Source of the DNA: CAWVSB01 sp036960375
GTDB taxonomy: Bacteria > Pseudomonadota > Gammaproteobacteria > Pseudomonadales > CAWVSB01
Reading direction: 5' to 3'
Assembly: GCA_036960375.1 (NCBI GenBank)
Contig: JBALVY010000001.1
Location: forward strand, 1,002,272 to 1,066,271
DNA: 64,000 bases
Positions 44,792 through 52,464 of this stretch are shown here, piece after piece. The position numbers and the translations under genes were made by a program. Under the pieces are notes generated by a model. That model saw nothing but the letters and a program-made list of their open reading frames with translations, searched no databases and was not told the DNA's origin. Positions within the stretch are counted from its first letter, which is position 1, and each line of letters begins with the position of its first letter.

Positions 44792-45730
44792 ATGTTGAAA
44801 ATAGAAGCTCAAAAGTCACTTAACTTTAATGACCTTTCTCCACTTCAGTTTGGTTGGGATTTCTCAGTGTCTCAGTTGGGGCCCAGTGAAGATGAGTCTA
44901 TTGTGCGTCTTTTTCAAACTGATCACCTTGGCTATAATTCGTTTCGATATGGTTCGGCTTACGATCAACAGCTCGCCGTCAAAAAAGGTATTGTCAGTTT
45001 TGGATTGTTGGAACCGGACAACCCTGTTACCTGGGCACACGATCAAGTCATACCTAACGATGCGCTCATTGTGTTTCCGCACGATGAGGCCTTCAAGGCG
45101 GTATCCCCGATAGGCTTCCGCGGTAATGGCATGAGCTTTTCTGAGCCATTCATGGAGCGCGTGGCTGAGCAGGCCTTTCGCCTACCCTTGAGTATGCTTT
45201 TGCCCACAGCAGGAATATACGCGCCAAGCCCCTCGAAGTTGGAAGTTGTTCGAGCGGAGTTACGCAAGTGGCATCAATTGGTGGATCAAGGTGCTGAGAA
45301 TCGACCGTCTATCATTTTACGTCGCGAGGAAAGCCTTGCTCTAGCTATTCTCGAGGCGCTTTTTGATGCAATGCATATTGAAAAGGACGTAGACAAAAAG
45401 TCTTCATGCGCGACTACTCGGGCGTTAGAGATGATTCATGCTAGCGATCTTGAGACCGTATCTGCGACTGAACTTTGCAGGCATGCTGCCTGCAGCCAGC
45501 GCACCCTGGAGAAAAGTTTTTTGCAGAGGTTTGGTGTGACACCCAAAAAATATATCAAACTCCTGCGCTTGGCGGAGGTCCACAAGGGTTTACGACTGTT
45601 TGGTTCTCAAAACTACAGTAGCATTATTGAGCTAGCGAGCCAGCACGGCTTTTGGCATATGGGGCAGTTTGCCGCAGATTACCGTACGGTCTATGGCGAG
45701 CTACCATCAGAGACTTTGTCTCGAAGCTAG
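44792..45730 (+). CDS. AraC family regulator
   Basis: A 312-residue regulator. The C-terminal double HTH spans about 208-308: ETVSATELCRHAACSQRTLEKSFLQRFGVTPKKYIKLLRL is HTH1 and its linker, and IIELASQHGFWHMGQFAADYRTVYGELPSE is HTH2. The N-terminal 200 residues form a ligand-sensing domain of the ArpR/OxoR-like kind. It is divergent from the RHH-sulfatase pair with 127 bp between, so it probably activates sulfatase expression in response to the substrate. The ribosome site is weak. Confidence 0.9.
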   Translation: MLKIEAQKSLNFNDLSPLQFGWDFSVSQLGPSEDESIVRLFQTDHLGYNSFRYGSAYDQQLAVKKGIVSFGLLEPDNPVTWAHDQVIPNDALIVFPHDEAFKAVSPIGFRGNGMSFSEPFMERVAEQAFRLPLSMLLPTAGIYAPSPSKLEVVRAELRKWHQLVDQGAENRPSIILRREESLALAILEALFDAMHIEKDVDKKSSCATTRALEMIHASDLETVSATELCRHAACSQRTLEKSFLQRFGVTPKKYIKLLRLAEVHKGLRLFGSQNYSSIIELASQHGFWHMGQFAADYRTVYGELPSETLSRS

Positions 45731-45885
45731 GCCAGTTCGATTTTTTGATGTGGTAACTCCACGTCGACTTGTATAAATCATTTTCTGGCATTATCCGGTA
45801 AACGCCTGTTGCAACAACACGAGGCGGCATAGAATTAATGATGATAGATACAGGTGGGTCTGAACCGATGACGAAACTAAGCTTA

Positions 45886-46070
45886 TACATGATATTGCCA
45901 AGCGATTGAGCATCGCCACAATCGCAGAGTGTGTCAGTCAGCAAGAAGAATATGATATCTGCCGATCTATCGGTTTTGATCACTATCAGGGCTTCTTGTT
46001 TTCGGTGCCAAAATCTCCGGATGAACTGCGTTAAGAACTACTGCGATAAGCAGGCTGTTACTACCGGGCT
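45886..46070 (+). repeat. Direct repeat copy 2 (EAL gene 3' fragment)
   Basis: This is the second copy of the EAL gene end (see 42346). The frame HDIAKRLSIATIAECVSQQE...SPDELR is intact to a TAA at 46032-46034, but no start or upstream domain is present, so it is a dead fragment. The 155 bp between the AraC stop and this copy hold nothing recognisable. Confidence 0.85.
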
Positions 46071-46135
46071 GCATTTAGGTGAGAGGTTTGGTTGCTTGAA
46101 TTTTCGTAATTTGACTATAGCAGCATGTCACTATC

Positions 46136-46273
46136 GTGATTTCAATTGATTCCGAGGAGTTACCGGCATTGTTGGCCCAACTGCTAAAGCCCAAGCTGCT
46201 TTGGTATGTCATTAAATCGCTGATAGCAGCACCGGCCAGGTCGTTACGTAACCGGGCGTCCAGGACAATTTAG
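46136..46273 (+). pseudogene. Remnant of the small protein gene at 52162
   Basis: A 45-codon frame reading ISIDSEELPALLAQLLKPKL then LWYVIKSLIAAPARS. It matches the C-terminal half of the 95-residue protein at 52162 (IAVEPDELPSLMAQLLKPKL then LWFVLKSLVTAPFKS). The N-terminal 45 residues are missing, so this is a 5'-truncated paralogue on the opposite strand. A GTG at 46136 could start it, but no ribosome site is evident. Confidence 0.65.
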
Positions 46274-46282
46274 GACGGTCGA

Positions 46283-46302
46283 TGGCGGCATTTCTGCCGC
46301 CA
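46283..46302. terminator. Short GC-rich hairpin between converging sequences
   Basis: TGGCGGCA (46283-46290) and TGCCGCCA (46295-46302) form a perfect 8-bp hairpin with a TTTC loop, located 30 nt past the stop of the minus-strand MBL gene. It lacks a long T run on either side, so terminator activity is uncertain. Confidence 0.4.
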
Positions 46303-46331
46303 CGTTTAGTTATCTTCCCTGCACCCGAAAA

Positions 46332-47588
46332 CTACGGCTCCAGCACGAGCCTCGTTTCAGTGAGCCAGTCCGGTCGCTGAGCCTTACTGGGACCTATGAT
46401 TTCCGATTTTTCGTCCGTAGCCTCCGGAGCCGAAGGCCAGGCGAGCAAATCGGCTTTGCTTTGGCGAATGACAATCTGCCCCGTCGTAACATTGATTGTT
46501 GTCAGGTCTTGTATCAGTAGTAAGGGGCCATCGTAGGTTGTCTGCCAACGTTCAAATAACGGGTCGATCAAATTGTCGTCTACCGAAAAATGCATGCCAA
46601 CACCTAATCGAGGCTTGGCAATGCTGAACACCGCACCCAGCTCATCAGGCATAGTGTGCTCGTTCATTATCAGCCTGGCGTGTTCTACGGGTACGTAATT
46701 CTTTTCCGCAAACTCCTCGGGGGTCACCATGACTTCATGGATGAAGACGTCGGCGTCCTTGGCTTGTTCGGCCTCGAAAGTACTCGGCGCACTGTCGGCG
46801 GTATAAACCATGGACAGCCCATTCCACTCCAGACGGTAGCCCACCGACCCAGCGATAACGTGGATCACAGGAAAGGCATAGATCTTGACGTCGTTTTTGT
46901 CATAGACGATTTGACGAGGGTTCTTGGGGGTGAAAGCGTCATAGTCAAACTCGTGCGGGACGATCTTGGTTCCTCCTGAGGGAAGCACGTGCTGTTTGCT
47001 TTGGACGTGCCACTCAGCTGCCTTTCTAACGTTCTGTGTGAAAGCTGCAACGCCAAGATCTTCGGTATATCCCGAGGGGCCCCATACATGGAGTGGTGTG
47101 TTGCGCGCCCATCCCATGGCGTCGAACAGGCCAAATATCCCGCCAGCGTGATCCAGGTGAAGATGAGTGATGAAAACCTTGTCAAGGTTGGCAGGGTGCA
47201 CACCCAGGGCGAAAAGGTTCGCGACCGTGCCACTACCCACGTCAAAGATGAATGTGTCGCCGTTACCCAGCTGTACCAAAAGACACGATGCCTGCTGGCC
47301 GATTCGAAGCGGCGCGGGACCATACGAGCCGCAGGCCGTGATTCGCATTTCGTCCTTAGCGAGAGTCTCCTGACCCGGAATGTAATGCTCAGGGTACTTT
47401 TTTAAGGATGCGCCAGGTGTTGTAGCGATTACCGGCGTCTTGGTGATGGGGCTTCCGGTAAGAGGCAGGGGATAGCCGTTTTTGGTGGCTTCCGGTTCTC
47501 TGGGAAAGCGGTAGTCCTGCGGCTCGGCCATTGCCAGAAGTGGATGAAACAGGTAAACAGCAATGATTCCTGCAAGTACAATCTTCAT
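46332..47588 (-). CDS. Secreted metallo-beta-lactamase fold hydrolase
   Basis: A 418-residue MBL-fold enzyme with a signal peptide (MKIVLAGIIAVYLFHPLLAMA). The zinc motif THLHLDHAGG is at residues 141-150 (H142, H144, D146, H147). Later ligands are probably the His of FPVIHVIAGS, the Asp of MVYTADSAPS, and the His of GVGMHFS. It looks closer to the arylsulfatase/RNase Z-like hydrolase branch (GSGTVANL, DAGG loop) than to true lactamases. It is the last gene of a five-gene minus-strand operon and would act in the periplasm, perhaps on an ester or lactone. Confidence 0.88.
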   Translation of the reverse strand: MKIVLAGIIAVYLFHPLLAMAEPQDYRFPREPEATKNGYPLPLTGSPITKTPVIATTPGASLKKYPEHYIPGQETLAKDEMRITACGSYGPAPLRIGQQASCLLVQLGNGDTFIFDVGSGTVANLFALGVHPANLDKVFITHLHLDHAGGIFGLFDAMGWARNTPLHVWGPSGYTEDLGVAAFTQNVRKAAEWHVQSKQHVLPSGGTKIVPHEFDYDAFTPKNPRQIVYDKNDVKIYAFPVIHVIAGSVGYRLEWNGLSMVYTADSAPSTFEAEQAKDADVFIHEVMVTPEEFAEKNYVPVEHARLIMNEHTMPDELGAVFSIAKPRLGVGMHFSVDDNLIDPLFERWQTTYDGPLLLIQDLTTINVTTGQIVIRQSKADLLAWPSAPEATDEKSEIIGPSKAQRPDWLTETRLVLEP

Positions 47589-47661
47589 CTTTAATCTCTC
47601 TCAGCTTGAAATTTATGGAGCGTGTTAGTTACCCGTATATTGATGGCCTGATCATGGAGCC

Positions 47662-49080
47662 TCAGTCCATAAAGTCAGCAAGGCTAACTCTGCCTTCACC
47701 TCGGGCGCGCAGGCGCACAAACTCTTCTCGCCTCTTTGGTTCTGCCAGCGATGGCTTGGTGGCATCTACCGCCCATCGGTTATTGGGAATGGGTCGAATA
47801 TCACCGGGGCCGTTAATGAGTGTCGTTAATGGTTCTGGTAACGCGCGTACCCCGTTAAAGGACGCCACGCTGTTGATACCGTCGGCGCGAATGGACAGGG
47901 CAAATAGTACGTCCTCTATGTTGTAAATATCGACGTCCTCATCGACCACGATAGTTAGGCGAGGGAACATCGGGTTGGCCATGGAGGTCAACATAACTTC
48001 GCGTACTTCAAGCGGATTATTGGCCGTCATCTGAATGATGGCGCAGTTGCCGCAGGAGCGCAGCGGCATATGGATGTCGATCACCGGCAGCCCCTTGGCC
48101 TGCAACATCCCGAACAGAGGGGGAACAACGATAAACTCTGCCAGTGCGTGGTGTTCGGTAAATCGGTTGGGCTGGATATGCCGGTAGATCGGGTTCTTGC
48201 GCATAGTGATGGCAGTAATATCGAAAAAAGGCTCATCGCTGAGGATGGGGGCATAGCTGTCAGAGTGAGAGGAGGCGTGTAGATAAGGGGCCTTGTTTGG
48301 ATCGATAAAACCTTCGATGACAATTTCCGCCAGAGCGGGAACCTGCATGTCCAGAGTTTCAGCGCTAATAGTGGGTACTGGGCCACCGAGAATTCCGGCT
48401 ATTAGGTCGAGCTCGCTGAAGCCGGGATGCGGGCCGGTATAGGCACCGCCGATTTCATAGGCCGGGTGGCAACCGATAACCAAAGCCATTGGGCAGCGCT
48501 CACCTCGTTCATGCCAGGCTTGTACGTTGCGAGCGGTGTGTCCGGGTAGCATAAAAAAGTGTATGCGCTGGTCGCCGACTACTTTGGCCATGGTGAAAAA
48601 AGTATTTTGGTTGCCCTCGGGGTCGCAGGTGACACCCATTCCGCCGCTTATTGTGGGAACCAGGAAATCCTGTTCCTTCACGCCCAGGTGCGGGAAGTCG
48701 TAGCCTTCGCTGGCAATAGGTATTGGTAGGCGGGACAGTCGAGCATCATCGCCTCTCCAAATAACGTCTTTAATGGGAGAGTTATCAACTTCCACAGTGG
48801 TGCCGGGGCCGGCCGCTAGTTTAGCTGCATACCCGGGGATGACAGATTCCGGTCCGCCCTCTATACCCAGTGCAAGTGCTTGGGTGTCTCGAAATCGGGT
48901 GAGACCGTCAGCCAGCCGAAAATCCGGATACCCGGTAATGTTCTCGAATACGGTCGGTTGGGTGGTTTCGGAGCACAGGGCTGCGATTTCGGTAGCCGGG
49001 TCAACCGGTTTGCGAATATGCAGGGTCTTGTTGGCAGCTTGTGCTAAGAAGGATCTTAAATCTGCGTCGCAGTAGTTCAT
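47662..49080 (-). CDS. Non-canonical UbiD family protein
   Basis: A 472-residue UbiD-fold protein with the family landmarks EKVIDIHMPLRSCGNCAIIQM-like C-terminal domain (LPVIDIHMPLRSCGNCA), MALVIGCHPAYEIG, GFSELDLIAGI and PALAEIVIEGFIDPN. Two catalytic positions are changed. The stretch matching N-x-G-x-Y-R reads NTFFTMAK, without the Arg. The EGPFGE-type motif is replaced by YLHASSHSDSYAPILSDEPF. The canonical copy at 22847 keeps both. It may have a different reaction, or act as a subunit. It lies between SnoaL-like and MBL genes. Its 3' end is partly duplicated at 63214. Confidence 0.88.
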   Translation of the reverse strand: MNYCDADLRSFLAQAANKTLHIRKPVDPATEIAALCSETTQPTVFENITGYPDFRLADGLTRFRDTQALALGIEGGPESVIPGYAAKLAAGPGTTVEVDNSPIKDVIWRGDDARLSRLPIPIASEGYDFPHLGVKEQDFLVPTISGGMGVTCDPEGNQNTFFTMAKVVGDQRIHFFMLPGHTARNVQAWHERGERCPMALVIGCHPAYEIGGAYTGPHPGFSELDLIAGILGGPVPTISAETLDMQVPALAEIVIEGFIDPNKAPYLHASSHSDSYAPILSDEPFFDITAITMRKNPIYRHIQPNRFTEHHALAEFIVVPPLFGMLQAKGLPVIDIHMPLRSCGNCAIIQMTANNPLEVREVMLTSMANPMFPRLTIVVDEDVDIYNIEDVLFALSIRADGINSVASFNGVRALPEPLTTLINGPGDIRPIPNNRWAVDATKPSLAEPKRREEFVRLRARGEGRVSLADFMD

Positions 49081-49162
49081 AACTCATTAGTCCGATATAA
49101 ATGAAAGTGCATAAAAATGGTTTGAGCTCAATCGGCCGGAGTAGCATTATACATAATAACGC

Positions 49163-49645
49163 CTATCCCATAGTCTCTTCAGGCTTATGCCAACCATCCT
49201 CATAGGGCGATACAAAAAATGGATCCAGGATCATTTCTGTTTGCCACCAGCGTCCGTCTATCTTCACATACTTATCGTGCTCCAGTGCTGACAACCACAT
49301 TGCCGTGTCGCTGATAGTGCAGGCCTGCCACAAATACCAGGTTGCGCTGGCAGATTGTCCGTCATCAGCCAATTTTATCTCCGGTTGCACGAAATAGTGA
49401 ACGGCAAAGCTGATGTCTTTTCGTGCTTCGCGGAAGAAATCCTGAATAACTTTACGGCTCTCATGGCGCCCCCAGCCTTCACCACCATCCCACACTGCGT
49501 CTTCTGAAAAGACATCTGCCATTTTATCCGGGTTATAACAATCATCGCAAGCCCTTGCATACACCACTTTCAGGTCCTTGATGGCCTGGATGTCTTCAAT
49601 TTTTTGGATGCGCCTTTCGAGCGCCTGCAGATTCGTGTCACTCAT
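49163..49645 (-). CDS. SnoaL-like (NTF2 fold) protein
   Basis: A 160-residue alpha+beta barrel protein with IEDIQAIKDLKVVYARACDDCYNPDKMADVFSEDAVWDGG-type start (in parts: IQAIKDLKVVYARACDDCYN; VFSEDAVWDG), then SFAVHYFVQPEIKLADDGQS and ATWYLWQACTI. The family includes ring-hydroxylating dioxygenase beta subunits, scytalone dehydratase, ketosteroid isomerase and SnoaL cyclases. The Tyr/Asp/His pattern near DDCYNPD and VHYF resembles the dehydratase/isomerase pocket. It lies between nitrilase and UbiD-like genes. A dehydratase or isomerase of a polycyclic or hydroxy acid is plausible. Confidence 0.85.
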   Translation of the reverse strand: MSDTNLQALERRIQKIEDIQAIKDLKVVYARACDDCYNPDKMADVFSEDAVWDGGEGWGRHESRKVIQDFFREARKDISFAVHYFVQPEIKLADDGQSASATWYLWQACTISDTAMWLSALEHDKYVKIDGRWWQTEMILDPFFVSPYEDGWHKPEETMG

Positions 49646-49700
49646 TGTTTAGTACCTGCTTAACGTTATGGGTCTTGTGAATGAAATGGTTTTGCTTCAG

Positions 49701-50564
49701 TCAGTCCGTAGAACTAATCTTTGAATAACTATCCGGTCGCCTAATCCACCACAAATCGGCTGCGGGAAGTTCCGGCACTAGCATCTTGTCGTTACTGGCA
49801 ATGGCCGGCTGTATGTCGGCATAGATAATCTCTTCCCGATCAGCGCTCGCCTCTACCATCACGTTGCCATAGGGGTCGACGATTTGGCTGCGCCCTGCAA
49901 ATGGCACTTCTCTTTCTACGCCAATGCGATCTGCCCCTACAATCCATACATGATTTTCAAGCGCGCGGGTTCGCAGTACGTGGTCAAAGACGGCCTCTCC
50001 GGCGGGCACCGCGACGGTATTCGTGGGAAAGGCAATAATGTCGGCACCATTGAGTGCTAGCATTCTAGCCGTTTCTGGAATCCACATGTCGTAGCAAATG
50101 CACATGCCGATATTGCCAATTTCGGTTTTAAAAACAGGGAAACCCTGGTCGGATTCGCCTCGTGTAATAGGCCAGGCTTCTTCTGCCGGATACCATGGGT
50201 GCATTTTTCTATATTTTCCAATGTACCCCTCGGGTCCGACTAGGACTGACACATTGTAAAAGCCCGATTCGTGGGTTTCGACCATGCCGGCGACAATGTA
50301 AACATCTTTTTCTTTCGCTTTCTTCGTAAGTATTTCCGTTGATGGCCCGGGTACCGACTCTGCTGCCGCAGCGGTTTCAGTGCTATCTTCGAACACGTAA
50401 GCGGTTAGTGCGCACTCGGGAAAAATAACCAGCCTGGCACCTGCAGCAGATGCTTCATCAATGCAGGACAGCGCTTTAGCCATATTTCCTGCTTTATCAT
50501 TGAGTCTGGGCTCCATTTGAATCGCTGCAACCGTAATCGTGTCCAATGTTTTTTGTTCAGACAT
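49701..50564 (-). CDS. Carbon-nitrogen hydrolase (nitrilase superfamily)
   Basis: A 287-residue amidase-type enzyme with the full catalytic triad: E50 (LVIFPECALTAYVFED), K120 (IGKYRKMHPWYP) and C157 (GMCICYDMWIPETARML). It also has the usual GRSQIVDPYGNVM near the C-terminus. It hydrolyses an amide, carbamoyl or nitrile in the cytoplasm. Its ATG is 15 nt from the DUF3179 stop upstream, indicating an operon. Nitrilase and carbamoylase branches cannot be separated by eye. Confidence 0.93.
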   Translation of the reverse strand: MSEQKTLDTITVAAIQMEPRLNDKAGNMAKALSCIDEASAAGARLVIFPECALTAYVFEDSTETAAAAESVPGPSTEILTKKAKEKDVYIVAGMVETHESGFYNVSVLVGPEGYIGKYRKMHPWYPAEEAWPITRGESDQGFPVFKTEIGNIGMCICYDMWIPETARMLALNGADIIAFPTNTVAVPAGEAVFDHVLRTRALENHVWIVGADRIGVEREVPFAGRSQIVDPYGNVMVEASADREEIIYADIQPAIASNDKMLVPELPAADLWWIRRPDSYSKISSTD

Positions 50565-50579
50565 GCTTCATCTCCTTTA

Positions 50580-51788
50580 TCAAGCAGCCGCTTCAAGACT
50601 GACGGGTGCTCGGTTTAGGTCGGTTTCAGGGAAGTAATTCACCCACACGCACCAGTAGGCGGCGGCCTTCACTGTCTCAACTCGCTGCAGTTTTCCTCGG
50701 TCAGATTCACCCCAAAAATCGATCTCAGACACGGGGGCACCACTATCGTTGTAATAGATACCCATGCTTTCGTAATGAGAGTCATATGCGCAGACGATAT
50801 CCCGGCCGCCGACCGTAGTATTGATAAGGTCACCATTTTGGTGAATAAACTGCTCGGTATATGCGACGGAATCCTTGCCCACATTAAAGCCCCAGACGTA
50901 CTCCTTCATTCTCAGCCTGTCATCAATAACATCCATGGTGTTAAACAACAGTGACTCCTTAGTATCGTGAATAGCAACGATCACGATAACGACCCATTCA
51001 ATTATGTGGTCAAACAGGCAGAGAAATGGGTTTTTCAGGAAAGAGGGGATTTTATTGAGAAACACTTTTCCGTCGGGAAACGCCTTCTCGAAGGCTCTCA
51101 ACGGCATTCGGTAGGTCGGCCATTGCTGCATCTTGGTGTCAGAGTGGCGGCCGTCGCATTCACGCGTGCCGTACATTTGTTGTATAGGCTCGCCTTCCTT
51201 ATTGCGCATAATAAGATTGTTGCCGATCTGGGCGATTACGGTCAGGTTTTGTGGTTCACCCTCTATCTCCGCTTTGTAGCCGAGACCCAGATGCGTCATG
51301 GCGCAATAGGTGAGAATGATATTCTGGTCTCCGCCCAGACTCTCTAGCGTGCCCACTAAATGAGGGCGTTTCATGTGATAATCTGGGTGAGCACGGGCCT
51401 CGCCGTTATTATCGAGTACAATCACGCTTTCGTCAGAACGGACGTGCTTTTTAGCTTCTTCGATGGAATAAAAAGCGGCGTTCGATTGCTGGTTGCGTAA
51501 ACCCACATGTATAAACACCCAGGGGAATCCTGCAAAGAATAAGGTAAAACCCAGTAGTACCTCGGTGCTTCGTCCCCAGCTCACATCTTGCTGGAAATCG
51601 ATTAAGGCTCCCATAAATGCGCAAGCCAAGGCTGCGGATATAATTTTGTATTCATTTCGAATCGCAAAAACCATTCTTTTGCGAGTAACGTTTAAAAATA
51701 TTTGGGTAATATCTCCAAGGTCTCGAAAATATTGTAAAGCGATTAAAACGCCTGCAACCATCAATATCCAGTAAGCCATTTGCCACAT
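50580..51788 (-). CDS. DUF3179 domain protein with N-terminal membrane helices
   Basis: A 402-residue protein of unknown function. Three helices lie in the first 100 residues (MAYWILMVAGVLIALQYF, IISAALACAFMGALI, VLLGFTLFFAGFPWVFIHVG), and a soluble DUF3179 domain runs from about residue 130 (VIVLDNNGEARAHPDYHM and ILTYCAMTHLGLGYKAE). A second short hydrophobic stretch (IIEWVVIVIVAIHD) is near residue 265. DUF3179 proteins have a Cys after the ILTYC-type motif and are often secreted or membrane-bound. It is the first gene of the operon 51788 to 46332. Confidence 0.85.
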   Translation of the reverse strand: MWQMAYWILMVAGVLIALQYFRDLGDITQIFLNVTRKRMVFAIRNEYKIISAALACAFMGALIDFQQDVSWGRSTEVLLGFTLFFAGFPWVFIHVGLRNQQSNAAFYSIEEAKKHVRSDESVIVLDNNGEARAHPDYHMKRPHLVGTLESLGGDQNIILTYCAMTHLGLGYKAEIEGEPQNLTVIAQIGNNLIMRNKEGEPIQQMYGTRECDGRHSDTKMQQWPTYRMPLRAFEKAFPDGKVFLNKIPSFLKNPFLCLFDHIIEWVVIVIVAIHDTKESLLFNTMDVIDDRLRMKEYVWGFNVGKDSVAYTEQFIHQNGDLINTTVGGRDIVCAYDSHYESMGIYYNDSGAPVSEIDFWGESDRGKLQRVETVKAAAYWCVWVNYFPETDLNRAPVSLEAAA

Positions 51789-52161
51789 AGTATTCCACTC
51801 TCTCTATACACGTTAAAAACTCCCAAGCAGTAACTAAAACAGCCTCGCGAGTTAGTTGGTTTACGTCAATGCAGACGAGGGTGGCCCCCTCCACATGACT
51901 GTCAGCCACCTCTGTTGCGTAACTGAGTGAATCTGAATAATAGAACACTTTCCGGTCAATAACAATAATATCAATGGTATTATTATCAATAGAGTACTGT
52001 ATTCGGCTAAATCCAGTAAATATCAGGTGGCAAAAGGGCAGAATGCTAAGTTTGAGGGATCAATAGACACGATGCAGCTGGGGAACCCCCATGCATTAGT
52101 GGGTAAAGGCCCAATAGCCGTCGCTTAAATGGTCAGGAAAGCAGCCTTCTATAAGCACTTA
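51789..52161. other. 373-bp region between minus-strand operons
   Basis: Holds the upstream region of the DUF3179 gene, with an AT-rich stretch of ATTGATA/ATTGAC direct repeats (about 51955-51993, minus strand). It also holds a small open reading frame fragment at 52027-52128 (separate entry). No RNA gene or other element is visible. Confidence 0.6.
52027..52128 (+). pseudogene. Possible fragment of a DUF6152-like protein
   Basis: A 33-codon plus-strand frame from GTG to TAA reads VAKGQNAKFEGSIDTMQLGN then PHALVGKGPIAVA. The pattern FEGSID...GNPHALV recalls the KGTV...NPHA core of DUF6152-type secreted proteins. No signal peptide or full domain is present, so it is either a decayed remnant or a chance open frame. 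Confidence 0.25.
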
Positions 52162-52449
52162 TTAGCCAGTGTTAGCAGTGATATTACGTGTAGACTTAAA
52201 AGGTGCTGTAACTAAAGACTTCAGCACAAACCACAGTAACTTGGGCTTAAGCAGTTGAGCCATCAAAGAAGGCAGTTCATCGGGCTCCACCGCAATCCAG
52301 ACATTCCAGATTACCGGTTCAGTGGTTTTACAATACAAAACCAGCGCCCCTTCCGGCGGTTTGGTGGGGGGGAGGCGCGTCATCTCTGACTCTTTCGCCA
52401 GATGCATCTTTAATGCCATTTTACCTAAACCGGTAGAGCCTGCCTGCAC
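52162..52449 (-). CDS. Small protein with a paralogous remnant at 46136, function unknown
   Basis: A 95-residue protein. Its first 28 residues are basic and polar. It then has LPPTKPPEGALVLYCKTTEP, VIWNVWIAVEPDELPSLMAQ and LLKPKLLWFVLKSLVTAPFK, suggesting a small beta unit followed by an amphipathic or peripheral membrane helix. No known domain was recognised. The GTG at 52449 has GAGG about 8 nt upstream and follows the FAD enzyme stop by 15 nt, so it is the last gene of the operon starting at 57491. A truncated relative lies on the opposite strand at 46136-46273, meaning that the family is mobile or often duplicated here. Confidence 0.65.
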   Translation of the reverse strand: MQAGSTGLGKMALKMHLAKESEMTRLPPTKPPEGALVLYCKTTEPVIWNVWIAVEPDELPSLMAQLLKPKLLWFVLKSLVTAPFKSTRNITANTG

Positions 52450-52464
52450 AGTAAACGCCTCGCT

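Noticed and set aside
45624..45983. Minus-strand open frame overlapping the AraC 3' end and the repeat
   Set aside because: It is antisense to better supported sequence, has no ribosome site and no recognisable domain.
49145..49151. CATTATA upstream of the atypical UbiD gene as another regulon site
   Set aside because: A single half motif that equals a -10 box on the minus strand; no palindrome or longer match.
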